In this document: in pieces, positions 18,065 through 25,430 of the stretch
Position numbering within the stretch: position 1 is the first letter of the stretch
Layout of the letters: every line of letters begins with the position of its first letter
Source: Sinomonas sp. R1AF57
Lineage (GTDB): Bacteria > Actinomycetota > Actinomycetes > Actinomycetales > Micrococcaceae
Assembly (NCBI RefSeq): GCF_002224485.1
Contig: NZ_CP022463.1
Location: forward strand, 512,422-576,421
Direction of reading: 5' to 3'
DNA length: 64,000 bases
Notes under the pieces: model-generated
What the model was told of the DNA's origin: nothing
What the model saw: the letters and a program-made list of their open reading frames with translations, nothing else
Databases searched by the model: none
Program-made: the position numbers and the translations under genes

Positions 18065-19657
18065 ATGCCTGAGGCGGTCTACGACTATGTGGTCATTGGG
18101 GCGGGGTCTGCGGGGTGCGTGCTGGCGAACCGGCTGAGCGAGGACGGGCGGGCCTCGGTCCTGCTGCTGGAGGCCGGCCCTGCCCCGCGAAGCCCACTGC
18201 TGCGGGTCCCTGCCGCGGGCAGCCTGCTCTACAAGTCCCGCTACGACTGGACGCTGGAGACCGAGCCCCAACCGCACTTGAACGGGCGCCGGCTGTATGT
18301 GGGCCGGGGGAGGGGCCTTGGCGGGTCGACCCTGATCAACTCGATGATCTGCATGCGCGGAGCACCCCGAGACTACGACCATTGGGCCTCCTCAGGGAAC
18401 CCCGGGTGGAGCTTCGCCGAGGTCCTGCCCTACTTCAGGAAGCTCGAGGACAACCAGCGTGGTGCCTCGGAATTCCACGGCGCCGGCGGCCCGCTTCGGG
18501 TTGAGGACCTGCGTTGGGTCAGCCCCCTGTCCCGGGCCTTCCTGGAGTCCGCGGCCGCTGCGGGGCATCGGCGCAACGAGGACTTCAACGGGGCCGAACA
18601 GGAAGGGGTGGGGCTGCACCAGGTGGCCCAGCGGGGCGGGCGCCGGCAGAGCGCGGCGGACGCGTACCTGCGCCCGGCCAAGGCCCGGCCGAACTTGGCG
18701 GTCAGGACCGGGGCGCGGGTCACCAGGCTGCACATCGGCGCCTCAGGGGTGGACGCCGCCTACGTCAAGGACGGCCGCCCGCATGCCGTGCGGGCGCGTC
18801 GCGAAGTGCTCCTATGTGCCGGGGCCCTGCACTCCCCGCAGATCCTGCTCCTGTCCGGTATCGGCCCGTCCGGGCACCTGCGGCAGATGGGCATCCCCGT
18901 GGTGAAGGACCTGCCCGGGGTCGGGCAGAACCTGCACGACAACGTGGCCATGGGCGTGGCCTGCTCCTGCGCCCAGCCGCTAGGCTTCGGCCGGGCCCTG
19001 GCCCCCTGGGCCCTGCCGCGGCACCTCCTGCACTATCTGCTCTCGCGCCGGGGCCCGCTGGCGTCGAACGTGCTCGAAGCGGGCGGCTTCGCCAGATCCG
19101 AGCCCGGCTTGGCGGCCCCGGACCTGCAGTTCGCGTTCCTTCCCGTCTGGGCGATGGACCACGGTCTCACCCGGATCAAGGGCGACGGGTTCGTGCTCCT
19201 GACCCTGCTCCTGCGGCCCGAGAGCCGCGGCAGCGTGACGCTGCGCTCGGCTGACCCGCTCGATCCGCCTCGCATTCAGCCGAACTACCTCGCTTCCCGT
19301 GGGGACCGGGCGGCGCTGCTGCGCGGGATCCGGCTGGTGCGTGAGGTCGTCAGCGCCGAGCCGCTGGCCGCGCTGCGGGGGGATGAGTGCTATCCGGGCG
19401 CCGGCGTGCAGGATGACGACGGGCTGCTGGCGTGGACCCGGGCCTTCGCCGAGCATGGGGACCACCCAGTCGGGACGGCCAGGATGGGCCGTGATGCGAT
19501 GGCGGTGGTCGACGAGCGCCTGCGCGTCCACGGCGTGCCGGGCCTCCGGGTGGTCGACGCGTCGGTCATGCCCACCATCATCGGGGGGAACACCAACATC
19601 CCGACCGTCATGATCGCCGAGCGCGCCGCTGACCTGATCAAAGCAGAGAACCCGTAG
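18065..19657 (+). CDS. GMC-family FAD-dependent oxidoreductase (choline dehydrogenase-like)
   Basis: The 530-residue flavoenzyme opens with the FAD-binding YDYVVIGAGSAGCVLANRL, followed by LLLEAGP, the GMC signature region GRGRGLGGSTLINSMICMRG and LCAGALHSPQILLLSGIGP. The C-terminal catalytic pair is the His of HPVGTARMG and the Asn of IIGGNTNIPTVMIAE. Family members oxidise alcohols such as choline, other polyols or aliphatic alcohols. No betaine aldehyde dehydrogenase is nearby, so choline is not specifically supported. AGGGGA lies 8 nt before the ATG at 18065; the ATG at 18059 is too close to it. Three unknown genes follow on the same strand after 37 nt. Confidence 0.92.
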   Translation: MPEAVYDYVVIGAGSAGCVLANRLSEDGRASVLLLEAGPAPRSPLLRVPAAGSLLYKSRYDWTLETEPQPHLNGRRLYVGRGRGLGGSTLINSMICMRGAPRDYDHWASSGNPGWSFAEVLPYFRKLEDNQRGASEFHGAGGPLRVEDLRWVSPLSRAFLESAAAAGHRRNEDFNGAEQEGVGLHQVAQRGGRRQSAADAYLRPAKARPNLAVRTGARVTRLHIGASGVDAAYVKDGRPHAVRARREVLLCAGALHSPQILLLSGIGPSGHLRQMGIPVVKDLPGVGQNLHDNVAMGVACSCAQPLGFGRALAPWALPRHLLHYLLSRRGPLASNVLEAGGFARSEPGLAAPDLQFAFLPVWAMDHGLTRIKGDGFVLLTLLLRPESRGSVTLRSADPLDPPRIQPNYLASRGDRAALLRGIRLVREVVSAEPLAALRGDECYPGAGVQDDDGLLAWTRAFAEHGDHPVGTARMGRDAMAVVDERLRVHGVPGLRVVDASVMPTIIGGNTNIPTVMIAERAADLIKAENP

Positions 19658-19694
19658 GCCGGCACGCTAGCCGGAGGAAGGAGGGGACGCTTCC

Positions 19695-20273
19695 ATGGAC
19701 ATCCGCGACTACCTCGACGGGGACCAGGTAGACCTGCATGGCTTCCAGGACCACCTCGACAGCCTCGACGACGAGGCCCGGGTCGGCGCAGTCCGTTCGC
19801 TCGGTCCAGCGCAGCAGGCCCTCCTGTTCGAGGCCGCCGCGGACGCTGCGCTGACCGACACCGCGCATCTGGTGCCTGCAGGCACACCCGCCTGGCAGGC
19901 AGTGGTCCATGCCGGGCGCAATTCCCTCCCGCTGCTGAGCAGATTCGAGAAGAGGTTCTTCCGCACAGAGCTGGGGGAGGTCTTCGGGTACAACAGGCAC
20001 GTGCTCAGGCCCCTGGTGGGCCCGGGGTACTTCGGTGTTGCCAGGACCGAGCGCGGGTTCCTGGTGATCGACTACGCGAGGCTCCCGGCCCGGGCCCCGC
20101 GGGGCTGGCCGGCGGTGCGGGCGAACTCGGCCCGGCTGGGCCGGTTCGTCTACCACCGCACCACCGACACGCTTCGTGCGGTGGGCGCCCATGTCACCGT
20201 CGGGCGCGCCAGCCGGGACGGGAGGGCCCTGGATGCCTGGTTCGTGCTGTGCAGGAGGACACCGGATGCCTGA
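19695..20273 (+). CDS. Hypothetical protein in a three-gene operon
   Basis: The 192-residue soluble protein has an acidic start (MDIRDYLDGDQVDLHGF), a helical middle (RVGAVRSLGPAQQALLFEAA) and a conserved-looking segment FEKRFFRTELGEVFGYN then GPGYFGVARTERGFLVIDY. I recognise no family. The ATG at 19695 follows GGAGGAAGGAGGGG. Its 3' end overlaps the next gene by 8 nt, so the three genes 19695-21431 are probably translated together; a single exported or membrane function is likely but not identified. Confidence 0.7.
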   Translation: MDIRDYLDGDQVDLHGFQDHLDSLDDEARVGAVRSLGPAQQALLFEAAADAALTDTAHLVPAGTPAWQAVVHAGRNSLPLLSRFEKRFFRTELGEVFGYNRHVLRPLVGPGYFGVARTERGFLVIDYARLPARAPRGWPAVRANSARLGRFVYHRTTDTLRAVGAHVTVGRASRDGRALDAWFVLCRRTPDA

Positions 20274-20793
20274 AGCGGCAGCGCGGACGCGGCATCGGAT
20301 GCCGGCAGTGCTGGCGGCCTGCCTCCTCGCGTTGGCCGGCTGCTCGCGCCCGTCCGTTACGCCCCCCAGTCCGGGTCCCGGAATCACCCGCTGCAGCCCC
20401 TCGGACCAGGACCGGTACGTCTATGACCCGGACCGCCTCCAGGTCGTGGCGGCCTGCCTGCGCGTCAGCGGCCGCGTCGAGGCGGTCCAGTCCGGAAGCG
20501 ACGGGGACACGATCTTCCTGCTGGACGTGGACCCCGCCTACCGGGAACTACTGACCCCGGGCAACGACGCCGACGAGACAGGCGGGAGCCTGGACATCGA
20601 GGCCGTCTGCACGATCCCTCCGCTGGAGCCGATCGTGTACGCCGTGTGCGCGGGAGACCCGCACCCGGTCCCCGGCCCCTACCCGGGCGTCGGGGAGCAT
20701 GTGTGGATGGAGGGGCGCTACATCCTGGACCTGAACCACGACGCCCACGCCGAGCTCCACCCCCTCTACCGCTTCGGCCCCGCCACCCCATGA
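20266..20793 (+). CDS. Putative lipoprotein
   Basis: The 175-residue protein has a twin-Arg-free signal peptide ending in a lipobox (ACLLALAGC, Cys about residue 25), so it should be anchored to the outer face of the membrane. The mature part has Cys residues (TRCSPSDQD, VVAACLRVSG, AVCTIPP, YAVCAGDP) and a beta-rich segment VEAVQSGSDGDTIFLLDVDP, which resembles OB-like secreted domains; this is a loose resemblance. It overlaps its neighbours on both sides (8 nt and an ATGA). Confidence 0.72.
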   Translation: MPEAAARTRHRMPAVLAACLLALAGCSRPSVTPPSPGPGITRCSPSDQDRYVYDPDRLQVVAACLRVSGRVEAVQSGSDGDTIFLLDVDPAYRELLTPGNDADETGGSLDIEAVCTIPPLEPIVYAVCAGDPHPVPGPYPGVGEHVWMEGRYILDLNHDAHAELHPLYRFGPATP

Positions 20794-21431
20794 GAATCCT
20801 GACCCGCCGCCCCGGCACCGCGTGGGTCGCAGCCAACACCATCGGGTACGCAGCGGCGGTGGTGCTGTGGGCCACTTTCAGCGGACCGCTCTGGTCGGCC
20901 ATGAGCCCGCTGCTGGGCGGCGCCGCCACTCTGGCCCTGTACGGTGCGGTGCTCGGCACCGGCCCGGGGGCCCTCCAGCTGGCCGCCCTCCGCCCACTGC
21001 TTCCCCGCCCGCGCAGGTGGCTGCCCGCGACGGCAGCGGGCTGCGCTGCTGGGTTCGTCCTGGCCTCCTGGGCGGCCCTGGCCGTGACCGAGGCCTTCTG
21101 GGCCAATGCGAACAAGTACCTCAGCAACTCCGCGGTCAACGTCGCCTTCGGCCTCTTGGCCGGAGCCGGGATCGGGGCAGGCAGATGGCTGGCGCTCGGC
21201 AAGGAGAACCGGGCGGCGGGACGGTGGATCGGCGTGAGCGCAGTGAGCTTCACGCTCGGCTACGGGCTCGCTGCAGCCGTGGTCCAGCTCACCTACCCCC
21301 TCCCCGCTCTCGCCACAGCGCTCGTGTTCGGAGCCTGCGCCGGCTTCACCACAGCCGCCATCGAATGGGCATGGTACGGCCGCCGCCCCGAAGCCTGGGC
21401 CAACCCGCAGGGGGGCGGCCCCTCTCGCTGA
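20790..21431 (+). CDS. Polytopic membrane protein of unknown function
   Basis: The 213-residue protein has about six hydrophobic segments (WVAANTIGYAAAVVLWATF, LLGGAATLALYGAVLG, ATAAGCAAGFVLASWAAL, VNVAFGLLAGAGIGAG, WIGVSAVSFTLGYGLAAAV, LATALVFGACAGFTTAAIEW). No transporter signature is visible. The start is an ATGA overlap with the preceding lipoprotein gene, supporting a functional unit of soluble, lipoprotein and membrane partners. Confidence 0.72.
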   Translation: MRILTRRPGTAWVAANTIGYAAAVVLWATFSGPLWSAMSPLLGGAATLALYGAVLGTGPGALQLAALRPLLPRPRRWLPATAAGCAAGFVLASWAALAVTEAFWANANKYLSNSAVNVAFGLLAGAGIGAGRWLALGKENRAAGRWIGVSAVSFTLGYGLAAAVVQLTYPLPALATALVFGACAGFTTAAIEWAWYGRRPEAWANPQGGGPSR

Positions 21432-21534
21432 CAGCGCCCGCGCCCGGCCAGGCCGCCTCAGGTACGCGGCTGCGCACGCCACCGGAGCGGACGCCTTCCT
21501 CGCTGGAACCCGACATCCTCCAGATCCCTGTGCA

Positions 21535-21741
21535 TTGGTGGCCGGACGCAGTCCGCGCCAACGGGCGGAGCTCGGCGGGAATCTCGCCCTCAAAGACCTC
21601 CCGCCCGGGCACGCTCGCCACTTCCGGTTCAGCATCCTCCGCGTTTTCCGCCCCAGCACGTCCACCACCGAAGTGGATGCCGCCGAAGCGCGCTACAAGC
21701 GGGCATTGAAGAGCAGGGAGTTCGGCAGCAACAAGAACTAA
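21535..21741 (+). pseudogene. Possible C-terminal remnant of a GIY-YIG-family protein
   Basis: The 68-codon frame contains HFRFSILRVFRPSTSTTEVD and AAEARYKRALKSREFGSNKN, which resemble the end of GIY-YIG nuclease-like proteins (a strand, a helix with an alternating acidic/Lys pattern, then SREFGxNxN). The GIY and YIG motifs that should precede it are missing upstream, so it would be a truncated remnant. The match is by pattern memory only. The rest of 21432-21773 shows no gene. Confidence 0.35.
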
Positions 21742-21773
21742 GGTGACGGGCACTCAGCCCCTCGCGGATATGC

Positions 21774-21995
21774 CTAATCCTGCATGTTGTGGGGTCGCGC
21801 CTCCTGCGCGGCTTCGATCTCGGCTGACTGGAGGCGCCACGCAGCCTCCGTCTCGTCATTGATGGGGACCACTCGTGCGACAGGCTTGCCGCCCTGGGTG
21901 AGGATGCAGGACCCGCCGGAGGAGACGAGGTCCAGGATGCCCTTGACGGACTCCTCGATCCGCTCGATCGGCACTTCAAGTTCAGCGCTGGTCAT
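21774..21995 (-). CDS. Phd/YefM-type antitoxin, no visible toxin
   Basis: The 73-residue protein has the Phd/YefM antitoxin layout: VPIERIEESVKGILDLVSS (helix), then CILTQGGKPVARVVPI, the usual strand with G-x-P-V-A, and an acidic C-terminal tail that would cover a toxin. Phd proteins repress their own operon and neutralise a Doc, RelE or VapC-type toxin. No toxin reading frame lies downstream (21741 and below) or upstream, so this is an orphan or has lost its partner. GGGG lies about 5 nt before the ATG at 21995. Confidence 0.7.
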   Translation of the reverse strand: MTSAELEVPIERIEESVKGILDLVSSGGSCILTQGGKPVARVVPINDETEAAWRLQSAEIEAAQEARPHNMQD

Positions 21996-22103
21996 GCGCC
22001 CCAGTCTGCTCGGCGCACCCCCTCGGGCGCCATACCGCCCCACCATCCGCCCTTACACACAGCCGCGCCTGAGCCTACGCTCGCTCTGGAGAGAGTGGGG
22101 AAG

Positions 22104-22312
22104 ATGCGCTGCTGTCCCTTAGTCATGCGCCTCGGGAACGCTCTGCCCGTGCTCGCAGCGCGACTGCGGCGCTGCTGCTGGCGGGCTGCGGTGTCCCTGC
22201 CCACGCGACACCTGCGGGCCAGTGCCCAGATCCCGAGGCTCTCGACCCGCTCGTCCCGCCGGACTCCGGTGAGCAGCTCCGCACGACCTCCCATCCGGAC
22301 CACCGCAGGTAG
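22104..22312 (+). pseudogene. Frameshifted small lipoprotein gene
   Basis: From the ATG at 22104 (or 22125) the frame reads MRLGNALPVLAA; after a CG doublet at 22161-22162 the sense continues two bases later as TAALLLAGCGVPAHATPAG and runs to a TAG at 22310-22312. Joined, this is a normal lipoprotein signal peptide with lipobox LAGC and a short mature part (CPDPEALDPLVPPDSGEQL). A 2-nt expansion of GCG to GCGCG would explain the break. It is a pseudogene or a sequencing error; the mature part is short and unrecognised. Confidence 0.4.
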
Positions 22313-22345
22313 GCAAACCCATCGGGCACACCCACCGTCAGAGGC

Positions 22346-22410
22346 GGTCCTGAATCAAACCATCACAACACGCCGGTCGGGAGGCAGCTGGTCCTGAATC
22401 AGGCCGTCAC
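22346..22410. repeat. Imperfect 21-bp direct repeat pair
   Basis: GGTCCTGAATCAAACCATCAC at 22346-22366 recurs as GGTCCTGAATCAGGCCGTCAC at 22390-22410 (3 mismatches). The second copy contains the near-palindrome CCTGAATCAGG. They lie in the 502-nt gap 21996-22497, which otherwise holds only the frameshifted lipoprotein remnant. Confidence 0.5.
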
Positions 22411-22497
22411 GTTCAGTGCTCGTCAGAAGGCTTGGCGGCTCTCGAGGAGATCGTCGTGGGACACCGGGATCTGTAAACCTGCCTTGATCATTGGCGG

Positions 22498-23151
22498 CTA
22501 TTGAAGCCGGGGTGAGGCGGAGTCGCGAGAGGTCTCGAAGGTCTGCACATAGTCGATGGCGGCCTGCAGGGCGTCTCTCAGCGGGGCCGGGTTCCGCTGG
22601 ACCTGGGAGAGGAGCATCCCGCCTTGGAACGCCGAGAGCAGAAGATTGGCCAGACGGGCCGGATCTGCATCGGCGCTGATCCGGCCGAGCTCCTGCATGC
22701 GCTGTAGTCCGTCGCGGAAGATGTCCCGCCACTGGTCGAACGCGTCCGCGAGCTGATTGTGGACGTCGAGGTCAGTCTTGATGATCTCGCTCGCGAGCGA
22801 CCCGAGAGTGCAGCCTTCCTGATGGGCGCGCTCGAAGCCGACGTAGAAGTCCGCCCACTCCTGCAATGCGTCCAGGCTGTCGAAGCTGGCGAACCGCTCG
22901 CTTCGATGGAACGAGAGGACCCGGTCGGCGCGCCATTCGATGACGGCCAGGACGAGGCTCTCCTTGGTCGGGAAGTAGTGGTTGAGCTGGGACCCGCTGA
23001 CGCCGGCTGCCCGCCGGAGCTGCTCGTTGTTCGTCGCATGGACGCCCTTGGTGTAGATGAGCTCCGCCGCGTGCTCCAGGATCCGCTCGCGGGTCGCCTG
23101 CCCCTTGCCGGTGAGCTTCCGCGGCTCCCGAATCCCCGCACTGGCATTCAT
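22498..23151 (-). CDS. TetR-family transcriptional regulator
   Basis: The 217-residue repressor has an N-terminal TetR DNA-binding domain at residues about 15-65 (ATRERILEHAAELIYTKGVH, then LRRAAGVSGSQLNHYFPTKESL) and a helical ligand domain with VGFERAHQEGCTLGSLASEI, which resembles the AcrR/YxaF-type C-terminal domain. It is divergent from an MFS remnant and a quinone-oxidoreductase gene, and a palindrome covers the -35 of the promoter firing toward them, so it probably represses them and is released by a small hydrophobic or electrophilic compound. The ATG start is at 23151. Confidence 0.92.
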   Translation of the reverse strand: MNASAGIREPRKLTGKGQATRERILEHAAELIYTKGVHATNNEQLRRAAGVSGSQLNHYFPTKESLVLAVIEWRADRVLSFHRSERFASFDSLDALQEWADFYVGFERAHQEGCTLGSLASEIIKTDLDVHNQLADAFDQWRDIFRDGLQRMQELGRISADADPARLANLLLSAFQGGMLLSQVQRNPAPLRDALQAAIDYVQTFETSRDSASPRLQ

Positions 23152-23171
23152 GCTTCCAAGTATAGATCAAA

Positions 23172-23207
23172 AGTGGGCTTGACAGCCCACTCGCACCCGC
23201 GCTTAAT
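23172..23207 (+). promoter_or_regulatory. Promoter with palindromic operator over the -35
   Basis: A perfect 8-bp dyad AGTGGGCT-TGAC-AGCCCACT spans 23172-23191. Inside it is a consensus -35 (TTGACA, 23179-23184); 17 nt later comes CTTAAT (23102+ to 23207 region, hexamer 23202-23207) as the -10. A repressor bound to the dyad would block the -35. A second inverted repeat, CGACCCA/TGGGTCG, lies at 23225-23253. The divergent TetR gene is the obvious candidate binder. Confidence 0.7.
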
Positions 23208-23324
23208 GGAAGAAATGGGCTGACCGACCCAAAAAAATCGGATCGATGGGTCGAGATCAGCGTTCCAGTGGCTTCTCGTTCCAGGCCCCACTAAGGAGGG
23301 TGATCTGCTGGGCCACGCCAGGAC

Positions 23325-23783
23325 TTGGCTCTCGAGCACCAATCAGGACCAGCGAAAAACCGACTCGGCCGGGAGGAAGGCCTCTTGGTGGCCTTCGCTT
23401 CGGCGGTGGTCGCCTTGCTGGCCTCATTCGCCACGGTGGGGTCAACAATTCCGCTGTTCAACGTCTATCGGGCTCAGGACGGCTTCAGCAGTGCCGACGC
23501 CTCCCTGAACGTGGTCGCCTACTCGGGCGGAACGCTCGGAACACTGCTGGTTACGGGTCGCCTGTCCAACTATGGCGGCAGGCGCCCCGTCTCCATCGCC
23601 AGCCTCGCCTTCCTGATTGCGGGAACGCTGACGCTGCTGAACGTGCACCAACACCCGGTGATGATCTGGACGACGGAACTTGACCTACCAGCCACCGAGT
23701 GCGCCGCACTCATCCCCAACCAAGCCCGGCACATCCGCTTCAACTTCCCGTCAACAGATACACGACAGAGGAAAAACCCATGA
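23325..23783 (+). pseudogene. Truncated MFS transporter (N-terminal fragment)
   Basis: The frame encodes the first part of a major facilitator: a membrane helix with EEGLLVAFASAVVALLASFA, then NVVAYSGGTLGTLLVTGRLSN, the loop motif GGRRPVSIASL and a further helix FLIAGTLTLLNVH. After about residue 115 (near 23672) the membrane character ends and an unrelated hydrophilic tail (ALIPNQARHIRFNFPSTDTR) runs to the stop at 23783. A full MFS protein has 12 or more helices, so an internal deletion has removed most of the gene and joined it to the next gene's leader. The start (TTG at 23325) is uncertain. Confidence 0.65.
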
Positions 23784-24697
23784 AAGCCATCGTGGTCACC
23801 GATCAGGCAGCAGGACTCGCCGGAATGACACTGACCGAGCGCCCCGAGCCGACCGCGGCAATAAACGACGTGGTCGTCCAGATTCGCGCCTCGGGATTCG
23901 TCCCGACCGAGATGGACTGGCCGTCGACCTGGACCGACCGCGCCGGCCACGACAAGTCACCCTCGATCCCCGGCCATGAGGTGGCGGGTGTGGTCAGCGC
24001 CCTCGGCTACGGCACGACCGGACTCTCGATCGGACAGCGGGTCTTCGGACTCGCCGACTGGCACCGAGACGGAACCCTCGCCGAGTATGTGGCGATCGAG
24101 GCGCGCAACCTCGCCCCGCTGCCCGGCGACGTCGACTTCACCGTGGCCGCATCCCTGCCGATCTCCGGCCTGACCGCGTGGCAGGGCCTGTTCCAGCACG
24201 GCCGCCTGCAAGCCGGGCAGACAGTCCTTGCCCACGGCGCGGCCGGGGCGGTCGGGACGATGGTGGCCCAGCTCGCTCGCGAGGCTGGCGCCTACGTCAT
24301 CGGCACAGGCCGCGCCGCCGACCGTGAGAAGGCGCTCGACTTCGGCGCGCACGAGTTCGTCGACCTCGAGAACGACGCGCTCGACGCTGTCGGCCGCGTC
24401 GACCTGGTCTTCGATGTCATCGGAGGCGAGATTCAGAAGCGGTCCGCGGCCGTCATCAAGCCTGGGGGAACGCTGGTGTCCATCGTCGGGCCTGTCGAGG
24501 GCCGCCCGGCCGATGGCCTGGCGGTGGACTTCGTCGTGGAGGCTGATCGGGCCGAGTTGGTCGAGATCGTGCAGCGGGTCCGGGACGGCCGACTGCGGAC
24601 GAACATCGACACCATCGCGCCCCTCGACGAGGCGGTCTCAGCCCTCAACCCGACCGTCCGCCGTAAGGGAAAGACGATCATCAGCTTTCGCCCGTAA
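23780..24697 (+). CDS. NADPH:quinone oxidoreductase-like MDR-family enzyme
   Basis: The 305-residue medium-chain dehydrogenase/reductase lacks the zinc ligands of alcohol dehydrogenases. It has PGHEVAGVVSALGYGTTGLSIG, the Rossmann motif AHGAAGAVGTMVAQLAREAG, FDVIGGEIQKRS and APLDEAVSALNPTVRRKGKTI. Such enzymes reduce quinones or enones with NADPH. The ATG follows GAGGAAAAACCC and overlaps the stop of the MFS fragment by 4 nt. It is probably controlled by the TetR operator upstream. Confidence 0.9.
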   Translation: MKAIVVTDQAAGLAGMTLTERPEPTAAINDVVVQIRASGFVPTEMDWPSTWTDRAGHDKSPSIPGHEVAGVVSALGYGTTGLSIGQRVFGLADWHRDGTLAEYVAIEARNLAPLPGDVDFTVAASLPISGLTAWQGLFQHGRLQAGQTVLAHGAAGAVGTMVAQLAREAGAYVIGTGRAADREKALDFGAHEFVDLENDALDAVGRVDLVFDVIGGEIQKRSAAVIKPGGTLVSIVGPVEGRPADGLAVDFVVEADRAELVEIVQRVRDGRLRTNIDTIAPLDEAVSALNPTVRRKGKTIISFRP

Positions 24698-25430
24698 TAC
24701 GGTGGAATCCGCATGTACCGGATCGGCGGACCGGCTACGTAGGCGGCGTTGAGGCGTCGCCCACCAACGCGGGTGGACCTCTTCGGGACCAAGCTTGGCT
24801 GCATTGATCCCGGTGTACGACGGGGCCATCGGGCACTGCTACTCCGGCTGCGAGGGCCCCGGTCCCCTGGGACAGGGAGCGCCCGTGGGCAGGGTACGCG
24901 GCAGCGTGCCTGCGGGCGGTCCGGGACGACCTCCTCCGCCACCCGGGGGGCCTGGGCTGAGCTGGCCGTTTCCAATCCCGAAGGACCCACGCGCGGCGAC
25001 GGCCGCCCCCAGCACGGCGAACCGACTTCCAAGGCAGCGCAAGCCCTCAGGATCACCGCAGGATTGGCGCAGGAACGGGGATCGCAGGCTTTCAGGCCGA
25101 GACGATGTATTCGTGCCCCCTCCGACGTGTCCCCGCCGAGCGCCCGCAAGCGCGCCCTCGGCGGCGCCGTCGCCCGCCCACGCCGCCGACACGAGCACGA
25201 CGGCGACCGTCTACTCCGCTTCCAACCCTCAACCCGCCCACGGAACCAGCCGGCACTGATCGGCTGCGCAGCACTCAACCTCCTGCGCGGCCGCCCTCAC
25301 GCACCGCCGCAGCCGCGGCCCCGCACGGCGCGACGAAGGCCACGCCCCCGGCGGAACACCGGCCCCGACCGTCCTGGGCAGCCCTACTGCCGCCTAGACC
25401 AGCCACACCATCCCCGCACTTGGAGGACCC
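24698..25430. other. 733-nt intergenic region, no supported gene
   Basis: Several frames are open because of high GC, but none has a ribosome-binding site, a recognisable domain or consistent codon bias. It forms the long 5' region of the first LGFP protein gene, whose own RBS (TTGGAGGACCC) is at its end. A structured leader cannot be excluded by eye; I could not match it to a known riboswitch. Confidence 0.4.

Noticed and set aside
18065-19657. Specific call as choline dehydrogenase (betA).
   Set aside because: GMC motifs do not fix the substrate, and no betaine aldehyde dehydrogenase or choline transporter is adjacent.
25260-25430. A c-di-AMP (ydaO-type) riboswitch upstream of the LGFP-transglycosylase gene, as often found before actinobacterial wall hydrolases.
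   Set aside because: I looked for the conserved core sequence elements and could not find them; a covariance-model search would settle this.
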